From assembly GCA_016293865.1 (NCBI GenBank), contig JAEDDG010000015.1:1-41280 (forward strand): a DNA stretch of 41,280 nucleotides, given 5' to 3'. Every line of letters begins with the position of its first letter. Within the stretch, counting starts at the first letter, position 1. Both the position numbers and the translations under genes were made by a program. The notes beneath the pieces were generated by a model. That model was not told where the DNA came from and did no database searches. It saw nothing but the letters and a program-made list of their open reading frames with translations. The stretch comes from Oscillospiraceae bacterium. Its GTDB lineage: Bacteria; Bacillota; Clostridia; Oscillospirales; Oscillospiraceae. Shown in pieces: positions 32,034 through 39,868 of this stretch.

Positions 32034-33212
32034 TTAAACATTTGTCCGCTTTTCCGGGATTTGAATCCGGAGCTTTTCAAGGCGGTTCAGCGCGTCATGG
32101 AGCGTTTCGTCTTTTTTTGCAAAATGGAGGCGGATGAAGCTGCTGACCGGCTCGCGGAAGAAGCTGGAGCCGGGAACGGCGCCCACGCCGACCTTTCGTG
32201 CGAGATCCTCGCAGAACCGGAGATCGCTGTCATAGCCGAATGCGGAGATGTCCAGAAGGACGTAATAAGCGCCGTCCGGGTCATTATGCGGAATGCGCAG
32301 GTCGTCCAGACCTTTCAGAAACAGCGCTTTCTTATGGGTGTATTTGGCGAGAAGATCATCATAATAATCCTGCGCAAAGCGCAGGCCGGGAATAACTGCG
32401 GCCTGCAGAGGTGCCGCCGCGCCGACTGTCAGAAAGTCATGCACTTTCCGGATGCGTTCGGTGATTTCCGCCGGCGCAATGGTGTAGCCCAGCCGCCAGC
32501 CGGTGATGGAGTAGGTTTTGGACAGGGAGGAGCAGGAAATGGTCCGCTCCCACATGTCCGGAAGCGCTGCAAAATAGGTGTGCCGCCGGGGCGCGTAGAC
32601 GATATGCTCGTACACCTCGTCGGTAATCACATAGACGTCGTATTTCCGGGCGAGATCCGCGATGATCTCCAGCTCTGCCCGGGTGAAAACCTTGCCGCAG
32701 GGGTTGGAGGGGTTGCACAGGATCAGTGCCTTCGGATGCTGTCTGAACGCGTCTTCCAGGACTTCGGGGTCAAAATGGAAGTCCGGCGGCACCAGCGGGA
32801 CATAGACCGGCTCGGCGCCGGAGAGAATGGTGTCCGCGCCGTAGTTTTCATAAAAGGGGGAAAAGATAATCACCTTGTCGCCTGGATTGGCCACGGTCAT
32901 CATGGCGGCCATCATGGCTTCCGTGCTGCCGCAGGTAACGACGATTTCGCTGTCAGGATCAATGGAACGGCCCATGAGGCGCGACTGCTTGGCCGCCAGC
33001 GCTTCCCGGAAATCCTGCGCGCCCCAGGTGATGGAATACTGGTGAAAGTCTTCGTAGGCCACCTGCGCAAGCCGGTCAAGAATGGGGCGGGGCGGTTCAA
33101 AATCCGGAAAACCCTGGGACAGGTTAACGGCGCCGTACTGCAGGGAAATGCGGGTCATGCGGCGAATGACCGAATCCGTGAAGCCGGCGGTGCGTTCAGA
33201 CAGGTTCTGCAT
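32034..33212 (-). CDS. Class I aminotransferase, YbdL/kynurenine-aminotransferase-like
   Basis: A 392-residue PLP enzyme. VNLSQGFPDFEPPRPILDRL is the mark of the YbdL/CCBL group, which prefers methionine, phenylalanine, kynurenine and similar large side chains. HQYSITWGAQDFREALA, CNPSNPCGKVFT, ITDEVYEHIVY, and Lys232 in CSSLSKTYSITGWRLGY complete the active site. With a 2-keto acid such as 2-oxo-4-methylthiobutanoate it could form methionine. It overlaps the FAD dehydrogenase gene by 17 bases. The amino donor is unknown. Confidence 0.85.
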   Translation of the reverse strand: MQNLSERTAGFTDSVIRRMTRISLQYGAVNLSQGFPDFEPPRPILDRLAQVAYEDFHQYSITWGAQDFREALAAKQSRLMGRSIDPDSEIVVTCGSTEAMMAAMMTVANPGDKVIIFSPFYENYGADTILSGAEPVYVPLVPPDFHFDPEVLEDAFRQHPKALILCNPSNPCGKVFTRAELEIIADLARKYDVYVITDEVYEHIVYAPRRHTYFAALPDMWERTISCSSLSKTYSITGWRLGYTIAPAEITERIRKVHDFLTVGAAAPLQAAVIPGLRFAQDYYDDLLAKYTHKKALFLKGLDDLRIPHNDPDGAYYVLLDISAFGYDSDLRFCEDLARKVGVGAVPGSSFFREPVSSFIRLHFAKKDETLHDALNRLEKLRIQIPEKRTNV

Positions 33213-34602
33213 GTTCTGTTCCTCCTGTGATGTACGATTTCTGATCGTTCAGAATGTGCCGGGGATCCAGGGCGTCTTTGAGCCGGTTCATGACAGCCAG
33301 GTTTTCCCGGGGCATCTGCCGCAGGAAATAGCGGCGCTTGGAAATGCCGATGCCGTGTTCCCCGGAGGCTACGCCGCCCAGCGCATACGCTTTGGCATAG
33401 GCCTGATCCATATTCCGGTGCAACTCCCTCTGCCAGGCCTCTGCATCCCGGCCGCCGCGAACGACGCACAGATGGACGTTTCCGTCTCCGGCGTGGCCGA
33501 AGCTGACCATCTGCATACCGGAGGACGCCTCCAGCTCGTTGATGAAGCGGGTGAAATCGGCTGTGCGGCTGATGGGCACGACAATATCAACCGGTTCCTG
33601 CTCGGACACCGCCTCTACCGCTTTCACCAGAGCGCCGCGCACCCGCCAGATGTCTGCGGCATAGGCGGGATCGGCCAGTACAATATAATCCATTGCACCG
33701 TGAGCCAGCGCCAGATCCCGGACGCGCTCTGTGTTGGCGGCGACTTCAGCCGCATGCCCGTCAAAGGTCAGCAGAATGTAGGAGCCGGCGTCGGGACAGG
33801 GATAACGCACGCCGGAAAAGGATTCGCCCAGCGCCACAACCTTTCGCTCCATGAATTCCACGGCTGTGGGATTGGCGTCGGCCCGCAGGATGGTCAGCAC
33901 GCTCTGAATCCCGGTTTTCAGATCGGCATAGGGCACAAGAACGCTGGCGGAGGCCTCAGGCCTGGGAAGCAGGCGAAGCAGGCATTTGGTGATCACGGCC
34001 AGTGTGCCCTCGGAACCGATGAGCAGATGCTTCAGGGACAGACCGCTGGCGTCCTTGACCTGTTTGCCGCCGACATTCAGAACGGTGCCGTCGGCAAGAA
34101 CAACTTCCAGTCCCCGCACATAATCGCGGGTTACGCCGTATTTTACAGCCCGCATGCCGCCGGCGTTGGTGCTGATGTTGCCGCCGATGCTGGATGCCTT
34201 CTCGCCGGGGTCCGGCGGATAAAAGAAGCCCTGCGCCTCCACATATGCCTGAAAGTCCTGAAGCAGGACGCCGGGCTCAACTGTTGCGGTCATGGTATCC
34301 CGGTCCAGTTCCAGAATGCGGTTCATCCGGGACAGGTCCAGAATGATGCCGCCTTTCAGCGGGACGGTGGAGCCGACCAGGTTGGTTCCGGCTCCCCGGG
34401 GCGTCACCGGAATACCGGCGGCATTGGCATAGCGGAGAATTCCGCTGACCTCCTCCGCGGACAGGGGAAAGACCAGGGCTTCCGCCTTCCCCTGCAGTCG
34501 GCCCAGAGCGTCGCTGAGATACTCCGGCGGTATGTTTTCGTCAAAAACCAGACGGGATGCATCAGCGATGATCTTCCGCAGCGCCTGTTTGTCAATTCCC
34601 AT
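33196..34602 (-). CDS. GlcD-type FAD-linked 2-hydroxyacid dehydrogenase
   Basis: A 468-residue flavoprotein of the GlcD/D-lactate dehydrogenase (D2HGDH) group. FAD is bound by PVTPRGAGTNLVGS (residues 66-78) and DPGEKASSIGGNISTNAGG; the C-terminal half has the cap and the SFGHAGDGNVHL metal/substrate motif, ending ASGEHGIGISKRRYF. Such enzymes oxidise D-2-hydroxyacids to 2-keto acids. ATG at 34602 follows GGAGGA. In the operon it would cover the D-isomer of the hydroxyacid. Electron acceptor not encoded nearby. Confidence 0.88.
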   Translation of the reverse strand: MGIDKQALRKIIADASRLVFDENIPPEYLSDALGRLQGKAEALVFPLSAEEVSGILRYANAAGIPVTPRGAGTNLVGSTVPLKGGIILDLSRMNRILELDRDTMTATVEPGVLLQDFQAYVEAQGFFYPPDPGEKASSIGGNISTNAGGMRAVKYGVTRDYVRGLEVVLADGTVLNVGGKQVKDASGLSLKHLLIGSEGTLAVITKCLLRLLPRPEASASVLVPYADLKTGIQSVLTILRADANPTAVEFMERKVVALGESFSGVRYPCPDAGSYILLTFDGHAAEVAANTERVRDLALAHGAMDYIVLADPAYAADIWRVRGALVKAVEAVSEQEPVDIVVPISRTADFTRFINELEASSGMQMVSFGHAGDGNVHLCVVRGGRDAEAWQRELHRNMDQAYAKAYALGGVASGEHGIGISKRRYFLRQMPRENLAVMNRLKDALDPRHILNDQKSYITGGTEHAEPV

Positions 34603-34641
34603 TGATGATTCCTCCATGCCGGAAAATCCGGCGGCATATCG

Positions 34642-34721
34642 GCGGATTTCAAATCCGCAGCTGTCTGTCCGGCGCGCCGGACAGCGGATGAAGAAAACGG
34701 CGGGCAGCCGTTTTCTTCATC
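34642..34721 (-). terminator. Palindrome cluster between metQ and the FAD dehydrogenase gene
   Basis: Three inverted repeats: GCGGATTT/AAATCCGC (34642-34658), CTGTCCGGCG/CGCCGGACAG (34665-34684, 20-bp perfect), and a 15-bp stem with 5-base loop (34687-34721). The last has U-rich arms but no clean U-run. Probably a partial terminator or mRNA stabiliser that favours the binding-protein message. Confidence 0.6.
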
Positions 34722-34737
34722 TCAGACATCAGAGCGG

Positions 34738-35643
34738 TTATTCAGCCAGCAGGTCCTGGTCCCAGCCAACTTTGATGAAATATCCGCCGAAGGTGTTGTT
34801 GAACACATCCTCAGTCCCGGCGGACTGGAAGGCCTTGACCACCTTTTCATAGACTGCCACTTTGTCCGGATCATCCAGATCGGCGCTGCGGGCGGCGATC
34901 AGGTTCCAGTACTCTTCCACGTCCAGAACAGTGTCCTTATAAATGGCTTCTTCCGTCTTCAGACCGAAGTCCAGGGCATAGTTGCCGTTGACAACGGCCG
35001 CAGTTACATCTTCCAGGGAGGAGGGGAGGACGTTGGCTTTCAGCTCCTCAATCCGGATGTTTACATTGTAGCTCTCTATATCATCCACGGTGGGATTGAA
35101 GCCGGCGCTGGCAGCCAGGTTGATCAGCCCCGCGGCTTCCAGAACCTTCAGCGCGCGGCCGCCGTTTGTCAGATCGTCGGGGATGGCGACCGTATCGCCG
35201 TCCTGCAGCTCGTCAACAGAGGTGACTTTCTGGGAGTAGAGGTTCAGGGGAATGATGAAGGTGTTGCCGATGTTCTGAATTTCATAGCCGTAGCTGTCAA
35301 TTTCGCTCTGGAGATAAATGCGGTGCTGGAAGGCGTTCAGGTCAATTTCACCGTTGGCAAGCGCGTTATTGGGGGTGACGTAGTCGGAGAACTGCACGAT
35401 CTCCAGCGTGATGCCCTCAGCCTTCAGCGCCTCCTGTGCCGGCGCCCACAGGTCTTCATAGATGCTGCCGACGACGCCAAGCTTTACAGTGACGGGTTCG
35501 GCATTGTCAGTTCCGGCGGACCCGGAGGCATCTGTGGACTGATCGTCTCCTGCCGGCGCGGCTTCCTGGGGTGCGCAGGCGGCAAGTGCAAGGAGCAGAA
35601 TGACTGCAGACAGGACAGCAGCAATTATTTTCTTCAGTTTCAT
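34738..35643 (-). CDS. metQ: Methionine-binding lipoprotein MetQ (NlpA family)
   Basis: A 301-residue lipoprotein: signal KLKKIIAAVLSAVILLLALAAC with Cys as lipidation site, then VKLGVVGSIYEDLWAPAQEAL, FSDYVTPNNALANGEIDLNAFQH and TFIIPLNLYSQKV, the NlpA pattern for D- and L-methionine binding. It starts at 35643 behind AGGAAAC. Its separation from metNI by the hydroxyacid dehydrogenase gene is unusual and suggests that enzyme is part of the uptake pathway. Confidence 0.88.
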   Translation of the reverse strand: MKLKKIIAAVLSAVILLLALAACAPQEAAPAGDDQSTDASGSAGTDNAEPVTVKLGVVGSIYEDLWAPAQEALKAEGITLEIVQFSDYVTPNNALANGEIDLNAFQHRIYLQSEIDSYGYEIQNIGNTFIIPLNLYSQKVTSVDELQDGDTVAIPDDLTNGGRALKVLEAAGLINLAASAGFNPTVDDIESYNVNIRIEELKANVLPSSLEDVTAAVVNGNYALDFGLKTEEAIYKDTVLDVEEYWNLIAARSADLDDPDKVAVYEKVVKAFQSAGTEDVFNNTFGGYFIKVGWDQDLLAE

Positions 35644-35680
35644 TGTGGTTTCCTCCATTTTCTGATTGATTTTGTTTGTT

Positions 35681-36640
35681 CTATAATGTCAAAGAAAGCT
35701 GATAGTTTTCATCCATGGTCCGGCAGGAGGCGCTGAAGCGCGCCTGTTCACCGGGCGTGAGATTCAGTTCAATAATATCGGCGACGCCGTGCCGGTTCAG
35801 CAGCGCGGGGACACTGGCGTACACGCCGTGCTGGCCGTACTGCCCGTCCAGAAGAACGGATACGGGGAGAATCCGGTTTTCATCGCGGAAAATGGCGCGG
35901 ACGACTTCTGCGATGGAGGCGCCGATGCCGAATTCGGTGGAGCCTTTGCCGCCGAGAATGACCCATCCGCCGGCCCGGCCTGCATCGGCAATGGCCTGCA
36001 GATCCAGTTTTCCGTAGGTGTCCGGCCGTTCCTTCTGAAGTTGGGCCAGGGGTTTTCCGCCGATTGTGACGACGGACCAGGCCACAATCTGGCTTTCACC
36101 GTGTTCACCCAGCGCATATGCGCTGATGGATTTCTGGTCGACACCGGCTGCTTCCGCCAGTGCCCGGCGGAGACGGGCGGAGTCAAGAGTGGTGCTGGTG
36201 GAGAGTATCCGTCTGGGCGGCCAGTTCAGCTGGTGCTGAATATAATGTGTAATCACGTCGGCGGGGTTTGAGATATTCAGGATGATTCCGGCAAAGCCGG
36301 ACATTTGGATGGCCTCCGTGACATCCTTCATGATTTCAATGGTCTGGCGCAGGGTGTCCATTCGGGTCTGCCCTTTGCTCATGTCCGGCAGGGGACCGGC
36401 AGCCACAATCATCAGCTGCGCATCGGCTGCGTCGCTGTAATCGCCGGAGCGGATAACAGCCCTGCCGGGAAGATAGTTGACGGCGTCAGAAAGGTCAAGC
36501 GCCTGAGCCTGCGCTTTCTTTTTGTCTGTATCGATGTAGACAATCTCCTCCGCCAACCCCTGGGAGATCAGCGCATATCCGGCATGGGAGCCCACGTGGC
36601 CTGCGCCGATGATGACAATTTTACGGTTTTGCAATTCCAT
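35681..36640 (-). CDS. L-lactate/L-2-hydroxyacid dehydrogenase-like, possible hydroxyisocaproate/hydroxymethionine DH
   Basis: A 319-residue NAD-dependent enzyme of the LDH/MDH family. Rossmann motif IIGAGHVGSHAGYAL, catalytic Arg93 in GQTRMD, Arg156 in TLDSARLR and His180 in LGEHGES are all present. At the specificity site (102 in LDH numbering) where lactate DH has Gln and malate DH Arg, my hand alignment gives Met87. That suggests a larger hydrophobic 2-hydroxyacid, as in L-2-hydroxyisocaproate dehydrogenases. ATG at 36640 has the better spacing from GAGGTG; ATG at 36649 is the alternative. It sits between metI and metQ. Confidence 0.8.
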   Translation of the reverse strand: MELQNRKIVIIGAGHVGSHAGYALISQGLAEEIVYIDTDKKKAQAQALDLSDAVNYLPGRAVIRSGDYSDAADAQLMIVAAGPLPDMSKGQTRMDTLRQTIEIMKDVTEAIQMSGFAGIILNISNPADVITHYIQHQLNWPPRRILSTSTTLDSARLRRALAEAAGVDQKSISAYALGEHGESQIVAWSVVTIGGKPLAQLQKERPDTYGKLDLQAIADAGRAGGWVILGGKGSTEFGIGASIAEVVRAIFRDENRILPVSVLLDGQYGQHGVYASVPALLNRHGVADIIELNLTPGEQARFSASCRTMDENYQLSLTL

Positions 36641-36654
36641 GTTCCGCATTCACC

Positions 36655-37335
36655 TCAATGTGTATTTTTTTTGACCACGCGGTTTCCGATGAGTTCCATG
36701 ATGCAGACGATGATTACAAGAACAAATACGGTCACATTGGTCACGTCTGTCATATTCCGGTCATGGCCGTACCGGATGGCAAAGTCACCCAGCCCGCCGG
36801 CGCCGACAACGCCGGCCATGGCGGTGAGATTCAGAAGGCTGATGGCTGTGATTGTGGCGCCGCGTGCGATGGAGGCCACGCTCTCCCTGAGATAGACCCG
36901 GAAGATAATCTCCGCAGGGCTGGAGCCCATGGAGAGGGCCGCCTCAATCAGGCCCGGATCCAGCTCTGCCAGCGCGCTCTCCACCTGGCGGGTAAAAAAC
37001 GGCGCTGCGCCGAACACCAGAGGAACGATGGCGCCCCTGACGTAGATGGCCGTTCCCATAATGGCCCGTGAGAGCGGCATGACCCAGGTCAGAAGGATGA
37101 TGAAGGGAATTGAACGGAAAAGACTGATCAGCTTGTCCAGAATCTGATAGACGACTTTGTTTGCCAGTATGGCGCCCGGCTTCGTCACGGTAATAAGCAC
37201 GCCCAAAGTCAGCCCCAGCACAAAGGAAACGGCGCCTGCCCAGATGACCATGAGCAGCGTGTCGGCAATTGCCTCCAGAAAATCGGGAAACTTTGCCGTC
37301 ACATTGGGAAACAGGTTAACAAGCAGCTCTTGCAT
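36655..37335 (-). CDS. metI: Methionine ABC transporter permease MetI
   Basis: A 226-residue permease with five spans. FRSIPFIILLTWVMPLSR and the EAA loop AALSMGSSPAEIIFRVYLRES are MetI-typical, as is AGVVGAGGLGDFAIRYG near the end. It overlaps metN by 20 bases and is preceded by GGAGGTGATC. Confidence 0.92.
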   Translation of the reverse strand: MQELLVNLFPNVTAKFPDFLEAIADTLLMVIWAGAVSFVLGLTLGVLITVTKPGAILANKVVYQILDKLISLFRSIPFIILLTWVMPLSRAIMGTAIYVRGAIVPLVFGAAPFFTRQVESALAELDPGLIEAALSMGSSPAEIIFRVYLRESVASIARGATITAISLLNLTAMAGVVGAGGLGDFAIRYGHDRNMTDVTNVTVFVLVIIVCIMELIGNRVVKKNTH

Positions 37336-38362
37336 CTTTGATCACCTCCACGCCGACATTTTTGCTGATCAGGTATTCCACGGCTTTTGTAATTTGCTGA
37401 CGGTCTCCGCTGATGACAGCCACCGTGCCGCCGATGGGCGCATCCTGAACGATGGCGATGTCGGCGAAAATGATATTCAGTGTGACATTGAATTTCTGCG
37501 ACACTGTGGAAATCAGCGGTTCGGAGACGTTGCGCTGGATATAGGACAGGCGAACGATCAGTTCTCCCGGCTGCAGCTGTGTGACAGGCGAGTTTTCCGC
37601 AATCAGCTCCTCGATTTTCTGCAGATTGGACGTCGTGCGGATGAAGCTGCGCGTAATGGCCTGCTGCGGGTCGGCAAAGACGCTGAAAACCTCGCCCTGT
37701 TCCACGACTTCTCCGTGCTCCATGACGGCCACGCGGCTGCAGATCTCCCTGACGACCGCCATCTCATGTGTGATGATGACGATTGTGATTCCCAGCGACT
37801 GATTTACTTTTTTCAGAAGCTGCAGGATGGACTTTGTGGTTTGCGGGTCCAGAGCTGAGGTGGCCTCGTCGCACAGCAGAACGCTGGGGTCATTGGCAAG
37901 GGCCCGGGCAATGGCGACACGCTGCTTCTGGCCGCCGGAGAGCTGGCTGGGATAGGCGTCCGCTTTGTCGGCAATGCCGACGAGGTCAAGCAGTGCATGC
38001 ACTTTTTCGGAAATCTGCGCTCTTTTCAGTCCGCTTCCGCGCAGGGGATAGGCAACGTTGCTGTACACGGTGCGGGAAGGCATCAGGTTGAAGTGCTGGA
38101 AAATCATGCCGATTTTTTTCCGGGCCTGCCGCAGTTCCCCGGCGGACAGGCTGGTCATCACCCGCCCGTCAACGGTGACGGTGCCGGAGGTGGGCCGCTC
38201 AAGCAGATTGATACATCGCACCAGCGTCGACTTCCCGGCCCCTGAGAAGCCGATGATTCCAAAGATTTCACCTTTTTCAACGGAAAGGGAGACGCTGCGG
38301 ACTGCATGAACCAGCTTCTGCCCTGTTCTGAAATCCTTGGATACCTGTGAAAGTTCGATCAA
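37316..38362 (-). CDS. metN: Methionine ABC transporter ATP-binding protein MetN
   Basis: A 348-residue ATPase with Walker A GFSGAGKST (38-46), Q-loop MIFQHFNLMPSRTVYSNVAYPL (MetN-typical), signature LSGGQKQR, Walker B VLLCDEATSALDP, and a C-terminal NIL domain (about residues 260-345), which in MetN binds methionine and inhibits the transporter. The likely start is TTG at 38362, 8 bases behind CCTCCTTT's complement AAAGGAGG; the longer frame from 38425 begins in the terminator hairpin. First structural gene of the seven-gene operon. Confidence 0.92.
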   Translation of the reverse strand: MIELSQVSKDFRTGQKLVHAVRSVSLSVEKGEIFGIIGFSGAGKSTLVRCINLLERPTSGTVTVDGRVMTSLSAGELRQARKKIGMIFQHFNLMPSRTVYSNVAYPLRGSGLKRAQISEKVHALLDLVGIADKADAYPSQLSGGQKQRVAIARALANDPSVLLCDEATSALDPQTTKSILQLLKKVNQSLGITIVIITHEMAVVREICSRVAVMEHGEVVEQGEVFSVFADPQQAITRSFIRTTSNLQKIEELIAENSPVTQLQPGELIVRLSYIQRNVSEPLISTVSQKFNVTLNIIFADIAIVQDAPIGGTVAVISGDRQQITKAVEYLISKNVGVEVIKDARAAC

Positions 38363-38388
38363 AAGCAATTCCTCCTTTAAACGCAAAA

Positions 38389-38415
38389 AAGCGGGGAGCT
38401 CACAGCTCCCCGCTT
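38389..38415 (-). terminator. Attenuator terminator before metN
   Basis: A 12-bp perfect stem (AAGCGGGGAGCT, loop of 3) followed on the minus strand by six T. It lies between the leader peptide stop and the metN ribosome site, so it controls entry into the operon. A candidate antiterminator pairs 38489-38497 with the terminator's 5' arm at 38405-38413 (8 of 9 bases, one G-U). Confidence 0.88.
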
Positions 38416-38454
38416 CAGGATACACGGCGTTTTTGAAGTGTCAGATGAAACATT

Positions 38455-38574
38455 TCATCGGCCGCAGATTCGTTCCTGTATGTACCGGGCAGGCAGCAAA
38501 TGAGCGCAAAACAGCTTGGGCATCGGCATCGCCATGTCCATACAATTCGTCATTCGGTAAGACGCAGTGTACAT
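38455..38574 (-). CDS. Met-rich leader peptide of the metN operon
   Basis: A 39-residue peptide starting MYTASYRMTNCMDMAMPMPK. Met codons at positions 8, 12, 14, 16 and 18 form the run expected of an attenuator leader peptide for methionine. AAAGGAG lies 8 bases before the ATG. The stop codon is inside a 7-bp hairpin (38444-38459), and the terminator follows. In classical attenuation a ribosome stalled at scarce Met-tRNA would favour an antiterminator. An overlapping frame (MRCTLRLTE) starts 5 bases earlier. The reading is by hand; there is no evidence of translation beyond the ribosome site. Confidence 0.85.
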   Translation of the reverse strand: MYTASYRMTNCMDMAMPMPKLFCAHLLPARYIQERICGR

Positions 38575-38595
38575 CTCATTCGCTCCTTTCCATAA

Positions 38596-38610
38596 ACATA
38601 CTTGGTATGT
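38596..38610. promoter_or_regulatory. Palindrome at the metN-operon start site
   Basis: ACATAC-TTG-GTATGT, a 6-bp inverted repeat at the predicted transcription start. It may be an operator for a second layer of control. Confidence 0.5.
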
Positions 38611-38614
38611 AGGT

Positions 38615-38643
38615 ATAATACATCCGGAACGCCGGATTGTCAA
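38615..38643 (-). promoter_or_regulatory. Promoter of the metN operon
   Basis: On the minus strand: TTGACA (38643-38638), 17-base spacer, TATTAT (38620-38615). The leader peptide begins about 34 bases after the expected start. Confidence 0.85.
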
Positions 38644-38728
38644 CAGATAAAACGGGAAAAGGAGAATTCTGTTGACTTTCTCAAAAATTCAGGAACAATT
38701 TGTCTGATTCTCGAGCAATGTGCTGATT

Positions 38729-39286
38729 CTATTCCACGGCATCGCTGCTGCGCATGGCCTCGATTGTGTTCAAAATCAACGTGTCCAGCGGCCAGTCCAG
38801 CATGGCGGCGCCGCGCTCGATGACTTCGCGCGAACAGCCGGCGGCGAATTTTTTGTCTTTATATTTTTTCTTTACGGATTTGACTTCCATATCGCTGACG
38901 CTCCTGGAGGGACGCATCAGTGCGACTGCGCCGATCAGGCCGGTCAGTTCGTCCGCGGCGTACAGCACCTTCTCCATCTCATGCACCGGTTCCACGTCCA
39001 CGGTCAGCGCATAGCCGTGGCTGGCCACGGCGTGAATCAGCTGTTCGTCTATGCCGCGCTGGCGCAGCAGCTCCTGCTCCTTTGTGCAGTGCTGCTCAGG
39101 CCACTGCTCAAAATCGAGATCGTGAAGGATGCCGACGGCTTCCCAGAAATCGGCCTGTGCGCCGTAACCCAGCTTCAGGGCGTACCAGCGCAGAACGTCG
39201 CCGACGATGCGTGCGTGCCTGCGGTGAAATTCGCCCTGATTGTATTCGCACAGCAGGGCCCATGCTTCTTCCGGTGTGGGAATCAT
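38729..39286 (-). CDS. HD-domain phosphohydrolase
   Basis: A 185-residue protein with the HD fold: EFHRRHARIVGDV supplies the first His ligands, VGILHDLDFEQWPEQHC holds the HD pair (His55-Asp56), and HAVASHG and ADELTGLIGAVAL follow as the later His and Asp. The family hydrolyses nucleotides and phosphoesters; the substrate is unknown. It follows pdxT by 5 bases, with AGGAG overlapping the end of pdxT, and so belongs to the pdxST transcript. ATG at 39286 is used; the longer frame lies inside pdxT. Confidence 0.8.
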   Translation of the reverse strand: MIPTPEEAWALLCEYNQGEFHRRHARIVGDVLRWYALKLGYGAQADFWEAVGILHDLDFEQWPEQHCTKEQELLRQRGIDEQLIHAVASHGYALTVDVEPVHEMEKVLYAADELTGLIGAVALMRPSRSVSDMEVKSVKKKYKDKKFAAGCSREVIERGAAMLDWPLDTLILNTIEAMRSSDAVE

Positions 39287-39291
39287 AGTGA

Positions 39292-39867
39292 TCAGCTCCT
39301 GTTCCGTTGTGTGATGCGCCCCAGAAAATAGCGATGCACGGACAGATCGGTGCTCAGCTCCGGATGGAAGGCGGTGACCAGCTGGTTTCCCTGCCGGGCT
39401 GCCACGATATTTCCGTCCACCTCGGCCAGCGCTTCTGCCGCGCCTGCGGTGGCTTTGATATAGGGCGCGCGTATAAATGTCATTGGGATTCTGCCGATAT
39501 CCCTGCACTGCTGCTCTGTGTAAAAGCTGCCCAGCTGCCTGCCGTAAGCATTGCGCCTGACGGAAATATCCATCGTTGCAAAGCAGGGAACGCCGCCGTC
39601 CACATCCTTTGCCAGCAGAATCAGTCCGGCACAGGTGCCGAACACGGGCAGTCCGTCCAGAATGCGGGTCTGCAGAGGTTCAAACAGATCCAGGTCGTGC
39701 AGAAGCTTCCGCATGACTGTGCTCTCTCCGCCGGGGAGAATCAGCCCGTCAAAGGGGCGGTCCAGATCCCGGCGCTGCCGGATCTCAAAGTGCTCTGTAC
39801 CCAGACGGTCCAGCATGGCGGCGTGTTCTGCGAAGGCTCCCTGAAGAGCCAGAATGGCAACGGTCAT
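39292..39867 (-). CDS. pdxT: Pyridoxal 5'-phosphate synthase glutaminase subunit PdxT
   Basis: A 191-residue class I glutaminase giving ammonia to PdxS. AILALQGAFAEH, LILPGGEST (oxyanion), FGTCAGLILLA with nucleophile Cys79, and TAFHPEL with the catalytic His and Glu are all present. It starts 1 base after the pdxS stop. Confidence 0.95.
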   Translation of the reverse strand: MTVAILALQGAFAEHAAMLDRLGTEHFEIRQRRDLDRPFDGLILPGGESTVMRKLLHDLDLFEPLQTRILDGLPVFGTCAGLILLAKDVDGGVPCFATMDISVRRNAYGRQLGSFYTEQQCRDIGRIPMTFIRAPYIKATAGAAEALAEVDGNIVAARQGNQLVTAFHPELSTDLSVHRYFLGRITQRNRS

Positions 39868-39868
39868 T

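Noticed and set aside
33082..34605. Plus-strand frame of 507 codons
   Set aside because: Antisense to the GlcD-type gene; no motif.
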